Assembly: GCF_005047355.1 (NCBI RefSeq)
Contig: NZ_SUMC01000042.1
Location: 1-64,000, forward strand
Length of the DNA: 64,000 nt
Source: Actinacidiphila oryziradicis
GTDB taxonomy: Bacteria > Actinomycetota > Actinomycetes > Streptomycetales > Streptomycetaceae
Reading direction: 5' to 3'
Shown here one piece after another: positions 7,855-16,734 of this stretch (position 1 is the stretch's first letter; each line of letters opens with the position of its first letter). The notes beneath the pieces are model-generated. The model ran no database searches and was not told the origin of the DNA. It was given only the letters and a program-made list of their open reading frames with translations. The translations under genes were made by a program, and so were the position numbers.

Positions 7855-8316
7855 GTGCCTTCCTCCTACGAGGCTCTCCGGCCGGAGCGCCGTGGCGGTG
7901 GTCCCGGCGTCGACAGCCGACGGGACGTCTTCCGCCTTCCCGCGCAGAGCGCCTCGGTCGCCGAAGCGCGGCGCCGGGTAGGGGCGCGGCTGTGCGCCTG
8001 GGGCGTCGACGACGAAGTGAACGACGACGCGGGGCTGGTGGTCTCGGAGCTCTTCACCAATGCCGTCCGCTACACCAGCAGCGAGTCGGTCGGCTGCGAG
8101 CTGTGGACGGACGGCGGGGTGCTGCGCCTCGAAATCAGCGACCAGGGCTACGGGCTGACCGAGCCACGGCCCCGGGTCGCCCGGGCCGACGAGGAGTGCG
8201 GACGCGGGCTGCTGCTGGTCAGCGTCCTGTCCAAGGCGTGGGGCGTGCTGGCGGCCGCGGACGGCAACGGCCGTACCGTGTGGGCGGAGTTGGGTCTCGC
8301 AGCTGATCATCACTAG
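7855..8316 (+). CDS. Anti-sigma-factor-type ATP-binding protein (HATPase_c_2)
   Basis: A GHKL ATPase domain of the RsbW/SpoIIAB class: VVSELFTNAVRYT (N box), LEISDQGYGL (G1 box) and GRGLLLVSVLSKAWG (G2 region). Streptomyces encodes many; some bind sigma factors or anti-sigma antagonists, while others are orphan. It is divergent from the XRE regulator, a conserved arrangement. The frame is open from a TTG at 7819, but I use the GTG at 7855 because the residues between are not family-like; neither start has a strong ribosome site. The stop TAG at 8314-8316 lies within the predicted -10 box of the next gene. Confidence 0.82.
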   Translation: MPSSYEALRPERRGGGPGVDSRRDVFRLPAQSASVAEARRRVGARLCAWGVDDEVNDDAGLVVSELFTNAVRYTSSESVGCELWTDGGVLRLEISDQGYGLTEPRPRVARADEECGRGLLLVSVLSKAWGVLAAADGNGRTVWAELGLAADHH

Positions 8317-8319
8317 CAT
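8314..8319 (+). promoter_or_regulatory. -10 box for a leaderless VWA-gene transcript
   Basis: TAGCAT ends six bases before the ATG at 8326, the spacing expected if transcription starts at the start codon. No Shine-Dalgarno is present, which supports this. Confidence 0.5.
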
Positions 8320-8325
8320 GCCGCA

Positions 8326-9585
8326 ATGATCACAAGAAGACGGCTGGCGGCAGGGGCGTGCGCCTTGGCGGCCACCCTGGCGGCCGGTCTGTTCCCGGCT
8401 GCCGCCGCGGCGGACGAGCCGGTAAAGGAATCACCCAAGGTCGAGCTGGTACTCGACGTCAGCGGCTCCATGCGGGCCCGCGACATCGACGGGCAGTCCC
8501 GGATGTCGGCCGCCAAACAAGCTTTCAACGACGTCCTGGACGCCGTACCCAGCGACGTACGACTGGGGATACGCACCCTCGGCGCCAACTACCCCGGCAA
8601 GGACAAGGTGACGGGCTGCAAGGACACCGCGCAGCTCTACCCCGTGGGGCAGGTGGACCGCACCGAGGCGAAAACCGCCGTCGCCACCCTGGCACCCACC
8701 GGCTGGACCCCGATCGGGCCCGCGCTGCAAGCAGCGGGCAAGGACCTCCAGGGCGGCAACGCCACCCGCCGGATCGTGCTCATCACCGACGGCGAGGACA
8801 CCTGCGCCCCGCTCGACCCCTGCGTCGTGGCCCGCCAACTCGCTGCCGAGGGCACCAACCTTGTCGTCGACACCCTCGGTCTGGTGCCCAACAACAAGAT
8901 CCGCACCCAGCTCAGCTGCATCGCCGACGCCACCGGTGGCACCTACACCTCGGTGACCCACACCGACGAACTCACCTCCCGCGTCAAGCAGCTCGTCGAC
9001 CGCGCCGCCGACACCCAGGTGGTGACGCCGACCGCCACCGCGGGCGCCGCCAAGTGCTCCACCGCCCCGCTGCTCGGCGCCGGTCTCTACACCGACCGCG
9101 AGGAGTTCGCCGAACACCGCTGGTACCGGGTCAACGTCACCGACGGGCAGGAACTGCGCGCCTCGGTGAGCGTCGGCGCGGACCGGGCGGTCAACAACGA
9201 CTACGGAGTTCTCCTGCGGGCCGTCACCAGTAACGGCAGGGAACTGGTGCGCGGCAGTGACGCCGGCAGCGGGCGCACCGATCTGCTGTCGGCCGGCCTG
9301 CGCTACGCCTGGGCCGAGAACAGCGGCACGCCCGTCTCACGGACCGTCTGCATCGAGGTCAGCAACTCCTTCTCGGCGCCCGCCTCCGTCAAGACCACCC
9401 CGGGCCTGCCGGTAGAGCTCGGCATCGGGCTGGTGTCGTCCCCCGACAACGCGTCGGATGTCGCCGCCTTCGGCCTCGGCCGCGGGTGGGTCCTGCTCCT
9501 CGTCCTGGCTGTCACCGGCCTGCTCGCCGGCGTGCTGTGGGGCTGGCTGGCCCGCTTGCGCGCAGCCATCTGGAGGACCAACTGA
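8326..9585 (+). CDS. Membrane-anchored secreted VWA-domain protein
   Basis: An N-terminal signal peptide (TRRRLAAGACALAATLAAG, AAAAADEP) is followed by a von Willebrand A domain. Its MIDAS is intact: D44-V-S46-G-S48, with downstream TGWTPIGPAL and LITDGEDTC. The second half is a beta-rich extracellular region, and the C-terminus has one membrane span (WVLLLVLAVTGLLAGVLWGW) with a short basic tail. The domain should bind a protein or cell-wall ligand outside the membrane through a metal ion. It overlaps the next gene by the TGATG junction, so the two are translated together and probably form one membrane module. No close experimentally studied homologue comes to mind. Confidence 0.85.
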   Translation: MITRRRLAAGACALAATLAAGLFPAAAAADEPVKESPKVELVLDVSGSMRARDIDGQSRMSAAKQAFNDVLDAVPSDVRLGIRTLGANYPGKDKVTGCKDTAQLYPVGQVDRTEAKTAVATLAPTGWTPIGPALQAAGKDLQGGNATRRIVLITDGEDTCAPLDPCVVARQLAAEGTNLVVDTLGLVPNNKIRTQLSCIADATGGTYTSVTHTDELTSRVKQLVDRAADTQVVTPTATAGAAKCSTAPLLGAGLYTDREEFAEHRWYRVNVTDGQELRASVSVGADRAVNNDYGVLLRAVTSNGRELVRGSDAGSGRTDLLSAGLRYAWAENSGTPVSRTVCIEVSNSFSAPASVKTTPGLPVELGIGLVSSPDNASDVAAFGLGRGWVLLLVLAVTGLLAGVLWGWLARLRAAIWRTN

Positions 9586-10439
9586 TGCGTACCACGACAC
9601 GCCTGGCCGCCGCCGCGCTCGCGGCCGGCACCGTCCTCCTCGCCGCCGGCGGCACGGCCCTGGCCGACACGGCCGGCCCCAGCCCCAGCGCGAGCGGCAG
9701 TAGCTCCGCGCCCACCGAGGCCGGCACCACCTTCCGTACGGCGACCGTGCTCAAGCAGGGACAGACCGCCACGGCGACCGCGTCCACCGGTGACTACCTC
9801 TACTGGGTCTTCCCGGCCACGGCCGGGCAGAACGCGACCGCCAACGCGACCGTCACCCTGCCGGAGTCCGCCACCCGGCACGGCTCGGTCACCTGGCAGC
9901 TCGACGTCTACGACGGACTGCGTCGCCGTCAGGCCTGCGCGTCGGGCCGGCCGAGCAGGGTGGCGTCCGTCCAGGACACCACCGTGTCACTGCGCTGCAC
10001 ACTGCGCACCGTACGGCCGTGGGCGGAGGCCTGGGCCAACGACCCGCTGCCCGGCGCCTACTACATGCGGCTGACGGTGGTCGATCTGCCGGAGCAGGAC
10101 CTGGGCCTGCCCGTGAAGGCCGAGGTCGAGGCGACCGCCAAGGACGCCGGAGGCGCCAAGGCGGCGGGCGGCAAGCTGGCCGCCCCGCTCACCCCGGTTG
10201 CCCAGGCCGGCGCCACGCTGGACCCGAGCGCCGACCCCAGCGCGTCCCCGACGGCCTCCGCGCCCTCGACGCAGGCGTCTTCGCAGCCGGCGGCCCTTGA
10301 GGCACCGGGCGGCAGTTGGTCCCCCGGATGGTGGTCCGACCGCTGGGTCTGGACCGTGGCCGGTGGAGTGCTCGGCGCTCTCGCGGGAGTGGGCGGGTAC
10401 GGCCTCGCCCGCCACCCCCGGCGCCGGACGGCCGCGTAG
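9585..10439 (+). CDS. Secreted membrane-anchored protein coupled to the VWA protein
   Basis: This 284-residue protein starts at the ATG inside TGATG, with GGAGGA ahead of it. It has a signal peptide (TTRLAAAALAAGTVLLAAGG), an extracellular beta-sandwich-like part (TFRTATVLKQGQTATATAST, DYLYWVFPATAGQNATANAT), a Pro/Ser/Thr/Ala-rich linker (PSADPSASPTASAPST) and a C-terminal membrane helix (WTVAGGVLGALAGVGGYGLA) ending RHPRRRTAA. The N-terminal part resembles the region after the VWA domain in its partner (both have a secreted 'apparent' TVLKQGQ/YTDREEF-type sandwich), which may mean the pair assemble. Function unknown. Confidence 0.75.
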   Translation: MRTTTRLAAAALAAGTVLLAAGGTALADTAGPSPSASGSSSAPTEAGTTFRTATVLKQGQTATATASTGDYLYWVFPATAGQNATANATVTLPESATRHGSVTWQLDVYDGLRRRQACASGRPSRVASVQDTTVSLRCTLRTVRPWAEAWANDPLPGAYYMRLTVVDLPEQDLGLPVKAEVEATAKDAGGAKAAGGKLAAPLTPVAQAGATLDPSADPSASPTASAPSTQASSQPAALEAPGGSWSPGWWSDRWVWTVAGGVLGALAGVGGYGLARHPRRRTAA

Positions 10440-10454
10440 CGGCTGAACCGGTCC

Positions 10455-10981
10455 AGGGGGGCGGACCCCAGCGGCCTGGACGAGCAGGTCGACCGTGTCG
10501 ATGGAGACTCCGGGACCGAGATGGGTGGTCCCGGAGGATCCGCTGACCACGGTCAGTTTCAGCACGTTGCACCGGCTCGTGTGAAGGTGACGTTGTCGCC
10601 CCGGCAGGAACCGACGGTCAGCCCTACGGCTGCTCGGTTCTGACGGGGCGGCGGTGAATTGGAAGTAGACCGGAAGGTCGTTGTTGACCTCCTTCCACCT
10701 GTGGGCGGGGAAGGCGCCGGCCGGTAGTCGGCCACCCGCAGCCCGGAGTAGTGCCTGGAGCGGGTGGTGCCGTCGGGCTTCCGGTAGGCGTCCCGCGCCG
10801 TGCACGGCCTTCACCAGGATGACGCCGCCGGGCTGCGAGATGGTGGCGGTGGAGGAGCCGAGGCCGGACTGGCCGGCGCTCCTTCGATGACGATGCCGGC
10901 CCCGATCGCGCTGGTGGCGACGAGGAACGCGCGCCGGTCCAGCCGCCGGCCCGGTCCGGAGGGTGTTGCCTGCTCATCCAT
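10455..10981 (-). pseudogene. Multiply frameshifted Tat-secreted protein
   Basis: The ATG at 10979-10981 has a strong ribosome site (AAAGGAG) and a Tat signal (RRLDRRAFLVATSAIGAGIV). The frame then breaks near 10870. Family-like coding resumes as QSGLGSSTATISQPGGVILV, switches frame at about 10800 to RDAYRKPDGTTRSRHYSGLR, switches again at about 10705 to WKEVNNDLPVYFQFTAAP, and passes through VGLTVGSCRGDNVTFT to KLTVVSGSSGTTHLGPGVS. At least three frame changes make it non-functional unless the sequence has errors. The 3' end is not certain and runs against the previous gene. I do not recognise the family. Confidence 0.6.
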
Positions 10982-11152
10982 GTCGCGGCGCTCCTTTGGC
11001 AGTTGGTCCCCGCAGAGCAGTGGCCGGGCGCCGCGAAAAGGTTGCCGGTCAACGGTGGTGAACTGCTGAACCACCCGTGTGCGCAAGCCCGTTGTGGCGG
11101 CTTTCACCTTGCGTTTTGCCTTTCCTTGGTCATTGCCGGGCTTGCGTTTTAC

Positions 11153-11171
11153 TTAGGTATGCCTACATTAA
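11153..11171. promoter_or_regulatory. Iron-box-like operator (DmdR/DtxR type)
   Basis: TTAGGTATGCCTACATTAA is a partial match to the actinobacterial iron box (TTAGGTTAGGCTAACCTAA pattern) and lies 28 bases before the EfeUO start. Iron-loaded DmdR would repress here. Confidence 0.6.
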
Positions 11172-11198
11172 GTTCCGCTCGTCGGAAAGGAGTCACCG

Positions 11199-13232
11199 GT
11201 GTGGGACAACGCGTTGCCCAGCTTCCTGATCGCTCTGCGTGAGGGACTGGAGGCGGGGCTCATCGTCTCCGTACTCGTTGCCACCCTGGTGCGGTCCGAC
11301 CAGCGTTCCCGGCTGCCGAACGTGTGGACCGGGGTGCTCGCGGCCATCACACTGTCGCTCAGTTTCGGGGCAGTGCTCACCTTCACCGCGGCCGGCCTCT
11401 CCGGGCAGGCCCAGGAAGGGTTCGGCGGCACCCTGAGCCTGGTCGCGGTCGCCTTCGTCACCGCGATGGTGTTCTGGATGCGCCGCTCGGCCCGTACGTT
11501 CTCCGGCGAGATCAAGCAGAAGGTCACCGCCGCCCTGGCGATGGGCAGCGGTGTCCTGGTCCTCACCTCCTTCCTCGCCGTAGCCCGCGAAGGCCTGGAG
11601 ACGGCGCTGTTCCTATGGACCACCGCCCAGGCGGCCAGCGGTTCGGGGGGGCCGATGGCGGGTGCCGCAGCCGGGCTGGTGCTCGCCACGGCGCTGTGCT
11701 GGGGCCTGTACCGGCGGGTACTGCACATCAACCTCACGCGCTTCTTCACGATCACCGGGGCCGTGCTGATCGTCATCGCCGCCGGGGTGTTCGGGTATGG
11801 CATGCGCGATCTGCAGGAGTCGACGCTGCTGCCCGGCAAGGCCGCGTACGCCTTCGACCTCTCGACCCACATCGACCCGGGATCCTGGTACGCCACACTC
11901 GTGCAGGGCACGCTCAACCTCACCCCGCAGATGACCTGGCTGCAGGTCGTCGCCTATGCCGGCTACCTGACCGTGGTCATGACCCTCTTCGTACGGGGCG
12001 TACGCACCCCCAAGGAGGCCCCGGCGCCCGCCCAGGCCGCGCCCGCACCCGCCCCGGTCCGCGCCGCGCGCCGGGTGCCGCGCTGGGTGGTGCCTGGGAC
12101 CGTCGTCGCGGTGCCCGCCCTCCTGACGGGCGTCATCGTCGCGGTCAGCGACGGCAAACCGGCCGCCGCCGCTGTCGTCTCGGTCTCCTCCGCCGACTGC
12201 GGCAGGGGCTTCACCGCTCCCAAGCCCGGCCGCCAGACCTTCCAGGTACGCAACACCGGAAGCCGCGCCGCCGAGGTCTACCTCATCGACCCGGTCAGCA
12301 ACGCCGTCTACGGAGAAGTCGAGGGCATCGCCCCCGGCACCACCCGCTCCCTGGTCGCCACCATCGGCTCCGGCTCCTACGCCTGGCGCTGCGTGCCGAA
12401 CGGCGGCAAGTCCGTCACCTCGGCCGCCGTCCGGGTGAGCGGCGGCTCCACCGCGACCGCGGTGCTCCCGGTCTCCGGGAAGGACCTGGCCACGGCGCTC
12501 ACCGAATACCGTACGTACGTCGAAAGCGGGCTCGCCCAGCTCCTCGCGCAGACCAGGACCCTGCAGGCCGACATCGAGGCGAAGAACCTCGGCCAGGCCC
12601 GCAAGGACTGGCTGACCGCCCATCTCCGGTACTCCTCGCTGGGCGCCGCCTACGGCACCTTCGGCGACTACGACAAGAAGATCAACGGCCGCACGGCCGG
12701 GCTGGCGGGCGGAGTGAAGGACCCGGGCTTCACCGGTTTCCACCGAGTCGAATACGGCCTGTGGCACGGTGAGCCGGCCGCCTCGCTCGCCAACCCGGCC
12801 AAGCAGCTCACCACCGATGTCGCCGCCCTGGCCAAGGCCTTCCCGCACCAGGACTTCGCCCCCGGCGACCTGCCGCTGCGCGCCCACGAGATCCTGGAGA
12901 ACACCCTCGCACGGGAGCTGACCGGTGAGGCCGACTACGGCAGCGGCACGGGTCTCGCCACCACCGAGGCCAACCTCCAGGGCACCCGGGAGCTGCTGAC
13001 CGTCCTGCGCCCGCTGGTCGTCAAGCGTGCCCCGAAGCTCCCGGCCACCGTGGACACCTGGACGGCGCGCACCGAGAAGCTGGTGCTCGCCCAGCGGTCC
13101 GCGGACGGCACCTGGACCCCGGTCGCCGGCCTGCCCCTGGCCACCCGCCAGGAGATCAACGGGACCGTGGGCGAACTGCTGGAGCAACTCGCCCCGATCC
13201 CGGACCTGCTCGAGATCCGCAAGGCCGCATGA
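11199..13232 (+). CDS. efeUO: EfeU-EfeO fusion iron-uptake protein
   Basis: The first 280 residues are an FTR1/EfeU permease with seven membrane spans and the two iron-binding motifs R14-EGLE and R130-EGLE. A Pro/Ala linker and another membrane helix (about 298-320) lead to an EfeO part: a cupredoxin-like domain ([20 protein letters not shown], no obvious Cys/Met copper set) and an imelysin/M75-like domain with the HxxE motif at His515-Glu518 ([10 protein letters not shown]). EfeU and EfeO are usually separate proteins; here one 677-residue chain holds both, tethering the periplasmic-side iron donor to the channel. The GTG start has GGAAAGGAG at 11183-11191. An iron box lies upstream and efeB follows with an ATGA overlap. 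Confidence in the fusion is high, since the frame is unbroken. Confidence 0.92.
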   Translation: MWDNALPSFLIALREGLEAGLIVSVLVATLVRSDQRSRLPNVWTGVLAAITLSLSFGAVLTFTAAGLSGQAQEGFGGTLSLVAVAFVTAMVFWMRRSARTFSGEIKQKVTAALAMGSGVLVLTSFLAVAREGLETALFLWTTAQAASGSGGPMAGAAAGLVLATALCWGLYRRVLHINLTRFFTITGAVLIVIAAGVFGYGMRDLQESTLLPGKAAYAFDLSTHIDPGSWYATLVQGTLNLTPQMTWLQVVAYAGYLTVVMTLFVRGVRTPKEAPAPAQAAPAPAPVRAARRVPRWVVPGTVVAVPALLTGVIVAVSDGKPAAAAVVSVSSADCGRGFTAPKPGRQTFQVRNTGSRAAEVYLIDPVSNAVYGEVEGIAPGTTRSLVATIGSGSYAWRCVPNGGKSVTSAAVRVSGGSTATAVLPVSGKDLATALTEYRTYVESGLAQLLAQTRTLQADIEAKNLGQARKDWLTAHLRYSSLGAAYGTFGDYDKKINGRTAGLAGGVKDPGFTGFHRVEYGLWHGEPAASLANPAKQLTTDVAALAKAFPHQDFAPGDLPLRAHEILENTLARELTGEADYGSGTGLATTEANLQGTRELLTVLRPLVVKRAPKLPATVDTWTARTEKLVLAQRSADGTWTPVAGLPLATRQEINGTVGELLEQLAPIPDLLEIRKAA

Positions 13233-14509
13233 ACGAGAACGACGAGAAAGAGAGGCACACCCCGATGAGCTGCCCCGCCGGCCGCCGTACGTTCGTCAGG
13301 ACCGCGCTCGGAGTCGGCGCGGCCGGGGCGGCCCTGGCCGGAGCGGGACTCGCCGGAGCCGAACTCACCACCGGCCGCGCCCAGGCCGCCGCCACGACGC
13401 CGGGCGGCTCGGTCCCCTTCCACGGTGCGCACCAGGCCGGCATCGTCACCCCCGCGCCCACCGCCGCCGCCTTCATCTCCTTCGACGTCATAGCGGACAG
13501 CCGCGCCGGACTCACCGACCTGCTGCGCACCCTCACCGAACGGGCGCGGTTCCTGACCGCCGGGGGCATCCCCACCGACCTCGGCGTCGGTGCCCCGCCG
13601 TCCGACAACGGCATCCTCGGCCCGGATGTGCCCGCCGACGATCTCACCGTCACCGTGGGCGTCGGTGCCTCGCTCTTCGACGACCGTTACGGACTCGCCG
13701 CGCACAAGCCCCGGCGCCTCAACCCGATGCGCACCTTCCCCAACGACAACCTCGACGCCGCCGAATGCCACGGGGACCTCTCACTGCAGATCTGCGCCGG
13801 CCACTCGGACACCGTGCTCCATGCCCTGCGCGACATCACCCGCCACACCCGGGGCGCCATGCAGATCAAATGGCGCATCGACGGCTTCCAGAACCCCTCC
13901 CGTCCCTCCGGCACCCAGCGTAACTTCCTCGGTTTCAAGGACGGCATCGCCAACCCGGACACCTCCTCTTCCCGCGAGATGAACAAGCTGATCTGGGTCA
14001 CCGACGCGAGCGGCGAGCCCTCGTGGGCCGTCGGCGGCAGCTACCAGGTCATCCGGATCATCCGGATGCTCACCGAGTTCTGGGACCGCGTATCCCTCAC
14101 CGAGCAGGAGAAGATGATCGGCCGCCGCCGCGACACCGGAGCCCCACTCGACGGCGCCGGCGAGACGGACATCCCGCTCTACGCCAAGGACCCCAAGGGC
14201 GAGGCCATCCCCCTCGACGCCCACATCCGGCTCGCCAACCCGCGCGACGCCAAGACCGACACCTCGCGCATCCTGCGCCGCGGCTACAACTACGACCGGG
14301 GCATCGACAAGGTCGGCAACCTCGACATGGGGCTCGCCTTCTGCTGCTACCAGCAGGACGTGGAGCGGCAGTTCGAAGCCACCCAGAAGCGGCTGATCGA
14401 CGAACCGCTCGTCGACTACATAACCCCCACCGGCGGTGGCTATTTCTTCGCCCTCCCGGGCGTCAGGAACGGCTCCGACTGGCTCGGGAGTTCGCTGCTC
14501 GGGGTCTGA
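13229..14509 (+). CDS. efeB: EfeB deferrochelatase / Dyp-type peroxidase, Tat-exported
   Basis: The chain has a twin-arginine signal ([20 protein letters not shown]), the DyP motif GFKDGIANP with Asp238, and the heme-side segment [10 protein letters not shown] with His332 as likely proximal ligand. EfeB proteins use heme peroxidase chemistry outside the membrane, proposed to oxidise Fe(II) for EfeO/EfeU or to release iron from heme. The ATG at 13229 overlaps the stop of efeUO (ATGA), giving translational coupling. An alternative ATG at 13265 follows AAAGAGAGG and would give a shorter Tat signal. With EfeUO this makes a complete two-gene Efe system. Confidence 0.93.
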   Translation: MNENDEKERHTPMSCPAGRRTFVRTALGVGAAGAALAGAGLAGAELTTGRAQAAATTPGGSVPFHGAHQAGIVTPAPTAAAFISFDVIADSRAGLTDLLRTLTERARFLTAGGIPTDLGVGAPPSDNGILGPDVPADDLTVTVGVGASLFDDRYGLAAHKPRRLNPMRTFPNDNLDAAECHGDLSLQICAGHSDTVLHALRDITRHTRGAMQIKWRIDGFQNPSRPSGTQRNFLGFKDGIANPDTSSSREMNKLIWVTDASGEPSWAVGGSYQVIRIIRMLTEFWDRVSLTEQEKMIGRRRDTGAPLDGAGETDIPLYAKDPKGEAIPLDAHIRLANPRDAKTDTSRILRRGYNYDRGIDKVGNLDMGLAFCCYQQDVERQFEATQKRLIDEPLVDYITPTGGGYFFALPGVRNGSDWLGSSLLGV

Positions 14510-14525
14510 AAGCCACTAGGGACGG

Positions 14526-14531
14526 TACGGT
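14526..14531 (+). promoter_or_regulatory. -10 box before the small amyloid-motif gene
   Basis: TACGGT ends six bases before the ATG at 14538 and no Shine-Dalgarno is present, suggesting a leaderless transcript independent of the efe operon. The -35 region is weak. Confidence 0.4.
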
Positions 14532-14537
14532 GTCCGG

Positions 14538-14936
14538 ATGGACCCAGCAGCAGCCGACGCGATCGGAGCAGTGGTCGTGGCCGCGGCCAACTCGGCAGCC
14601 GGCGAGGCGGGACGCCAGGCGTGGACCTCGCTCGTGGGCACCGTGCGGCGAGCCTTCGGCCGCCGCACGGTGCCCACGAGCGCCGGCGAGACGGCTCTCG
14701 TCACCGCGGCCGACCCGTCCGACGCCGAGTCGCTGCGCGACCTTGTCCTCGCCTGGGCCGGTGAGGATCCGGAGCTGCTGCGGGAGCTGGTCCGCTGGGA
14801 GTCGGAGCACCGCGGCGTCCTGGAGTCGCGCGATGACAGCGTCACCAACACCATCAGCGGGAACGCCACCATTCACGGACCGGTGATCCAGGCCCGCGAT
14901 GTCAGCGGCACCTTCAATTCCGGCGGTCCTTCCTGA
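14538..14936 (+). CDS. Small helical protein with C-terminal RHIM-like amyloid motif
   Basis: This 132-residue protein has no enzyme motif. Residues 1-45 are an Ala-rich, mildly hydrophobic helical stretch (AIGAVVVAAANSAAGEAGRQ, then SLVGTVRRAFGRR), and residues 46-98 are acidic helices (DAESLRDLVLAWAGEDPELL). The C-terminus is a short Asn/Gly-rich module: N104-TISG-NATIHGP-VIQA-RDVSG124. Its VIQA core flanked by N..G and GP resembles RHIM-type prion motifs and the bacterial amyloid signalling sequences (BASS) described for NLR-associated effectors. In those systems an N-terminal Bell-like helical domain damages membranes after an NLR nucleates the amyloid. No NLR is in the window. The domain layout is seen; the family assignment is from knowledge of such motifs; the cell-death role is inference. 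Confidence 0.6.
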   Translation: MDPAAADAIGAVVVAAANSAAGEAGRQAWTSLVGTVRRAFGRRTVPTSAGETALVTAADPSDAESLRDLVLAWAGEDPELLRELVRWESEHRGVLESRDDSVTNTISGNATIHGPVIQARDVSGTFNSGGPS

Positions 14937-15046
14937 CGTCCGCCGCCGCGTTCGCCCGTGTTCCCCGTTGTGAGGCCGGGCACGCACGCTCACCGCGTCG
15001 CACGAATCGGACGCCACCCCTCGACGGGCGGACATCCGGACAGGGC

Positions 15047-16423
15047 CTAGCCGTCCTCGGCCGGGCGGAGTGCGTTGAGGGCCGCCGTCAGCCGGGGGGA
15101 GCCGCAATACTGGGCGAGCCGCAGCGCCTCCTGGCCCAGTTCGTGGCCGCCGTCGGGGTCGCCGGTCCGGAACCGGGCGCTCGCAGCCCGTGCCGAGTAG
15201 ATGGCGCGGTCCCGGAGATACGCCCGGTTCTGCAGCTTGAGCGCCCGCTCCAACTCGGGGCGGCCCTCATGGGCGAGCCCGAGGTCGAGCAGGGCGGTGC
15301 CGGTCTGGGCGGCCAGTTCCGCGTCGTCGAACCAGTAGAGCCACAAGGGGTCGTCGTCGGTGCCTGCTGCGTCCAGCAACTGCGCGGCCTCGTCCAGCGC
15401 GCTACGGCACGCCATCTCGTCGCCGAGCCCGGCATGGGCGCGCGCCCGGCGGGTGGCCAGCATCGCTCGGGTACGCCGGGTGGCTGCGGCGGCCACCGAT
15501 CCGGCGGCGTCCACGGCGGCCAGGCCGTCCTTCGGCCGCCCGGCAAGGACGGCCTGGAGGCTGAGCCCGGCCCAGATACTGGCGGCGAGCGGCAGGTCCT
15601 GGGCGTTGTCGGCCAGCCGCAGGCCGGTGAGGAAGTGCCGCTGGGCCGTGTAGGGTCGTCCGGCGTCGGTGGCCGCCCACCCGCCGAGCTGGGCGAGGCC
15701 GGCGGCGGTCCGCAAGAGCCGGGTCTCGAGCGTACGAGCGTAGGGCCCGTGGCGGAGCAGACCGAGGGCGAGTCCGAGATCCGCTTCGACCCGGTGCTGT
15801 ACGGCGGCGCCGCCGAGCCGGTCGTCGAGCCGGCGCAGTCCCAGGAGACCGGACTCCAGCCAGGACAGGGTCTGTTCGTCGACGACGCCGGGGTGCGGCC
15901 GGACCGTCGGCTCTCCGGCGCCGGTGTCCGTACCGGTGTCCGTACCGGAGTTCGTATCCGCGTCCGCGTCCAGGGCGGCTCCCCGGGCCACCGCGGCCGT
16001 CCAGTCGGCGACAGCCTCGTGCAGCGCCGGACCGACCGCGACGGGGCGGCCGGCCGGGTCGTCGTGGTCGCCGCGGGGGCCGTGGTCGAGCAGGGAGGCC
16101 AGGGCGGACAGGCTGCCCGCCCTGGTCCAGGGCAGCCCGGACGGCATCCCGTCCTGCGCCGGCAGCCACTGCGGCCAGGGCCGCGTGTCGATTTCCTCCC
16201 CCGGCACGCCGAGGGCGCGGGCCAAGGCGCGCTGGCTGTCCCGTTCGGGCACCACGCCCCAGTGCTCCCACCGCCAGATCTTTTCCCGTCGTGCCGCCAT
16301 CGGGACACCCAGGGCACGGGCGTTGTCCGCGATCACCCGGGCGATGTCCTGGTAGCTCCAGCCCCGGCTCCTCCTGACGTAGGCGAGCGGATGGGTGGAA
16401 GCCTGCGCGGTCTCCCGCGTCAT
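15047..16423 (-). CDS. HTH transcriptional regulator with TPR-like C-terminus
   Basis: The 458-residue protein begins with a helix-turn-helix (AYVRRSRGWSYQDIARVIAD, then a recognition segment ending REKIWRWEHWGVVP). The rest is alpha-helical repeats (LARALGVPGEEI; GLAQLGGWAATDAGR; AQRHFLTGLRLADNAQDLPL; MLATRRARAHAGLGDEMACR; LDLGLAHEGRPELERAL), which fits TPR sensors of the Streptomyces regulator type. A Thr/Asp/Gly linker (about residues 155-168) is made by a DNA minisatellite. The ATG at 16421-16423 follows GAGAGGAAG. Such proteins may respond to peptides or small molecules; the target is unknown. It is divergent from the gene at 16735. Confidence 0.8.
   Translation of the reverse strand: MTRETAQASTHPLAYVRRSRGWSYQDIARVIADNARALGVPMAARREKIWRWEHWGVVPERDSQRALARALGVPGEEIDTRPWPQWLPAQDGMPSGLPWTRAGSLSALASLLDHGPRGDHDDPAGRPVAVGPALHEAVADWTAAVARGAALDADADTNSGTDTGTDTGAGEPTVRPHPGVVDEQTLSWLESGLLGLRRLDDRLGGAAVQHRVEADLGLALGLLRHGPYARTLETRLLRTAAGLAQLGGWAATDAGRPYTAQRHFLTGLRLADNAQDLPLAASIWAGLSLQAVLAGRPKDGLAAVDAAGSVAAAATRRTRAMLATRRARAHAGLGDEMACRSALDEAAQLLDAAGTDDDPLWLYWFDDAELAAQTGTALLDLGLAHEGRPELERALKLQNRAYLRDRAIYSARAASARFRTGDPDGGHELGQEALRLAQYCGSPRLTAALNALRPAEDG
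15923..15958. repeat. 12-bp in-gene minisatellite
   Basis: GGTGTCCGTACC occurs twice in tandem (15923-15934, 15935-15946) and a third copy is degenerate (15947-15958). On the coding minus strand it yields the TDTG-type linker of the HTH-TPR regulator, so copy number changes keep the frame. Confidence 0.7.
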
Positions 16424-16734
16424 GGTGCGCTTCCTCTCTGCGGCCCGACGAGTTACAGACGCAGGATTCGAATACCAGTCCCGGAGGCTCCTGCGCAGGC
16501 GATCGTGCGGGTCTTGTCCGATCCGTTCCCCGGGATGCGGACGCGTGTACGAGACTACTGCGAGACAACAAATCCTATCTTGTAGCAGGGCGGTTACTAC
16601 CGGTTGGCTATGCGTGATCACCTGACATCGCAGACGGCTTGCACGCGGACTCCGGTGATTTACCCCCCTCAACCGCAGTTGAATGCCCTGAACCGGGCCG
16701 GAAGTGACGTGTGCGCCGTGGAGGCAGCCCGAGA
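16424..16734. other. Divergent promoter region, 311 bp
   Basis: This holds the promoters of the HTH-TPR regulator and the gene at 16735. The middle (about 16550-16620) is less GC-rich and has a GTAG/CTAC half-site pair around 16580-16600, which could be an operator. I see no gene in it. Confidence 0.4.

Noticed and set aside
10624-11052. 142-residue minus strand ORF
   Set aside because: It is one of the frames of the multiply frameshifted Tat-secreted pseudogene, not a separate gene.
15923-15958. 12-bp repeats as an operator
   Set aside because: They lie inside the HTH-TPR gene and encode its Thr/Asp/Gly linker in frame.
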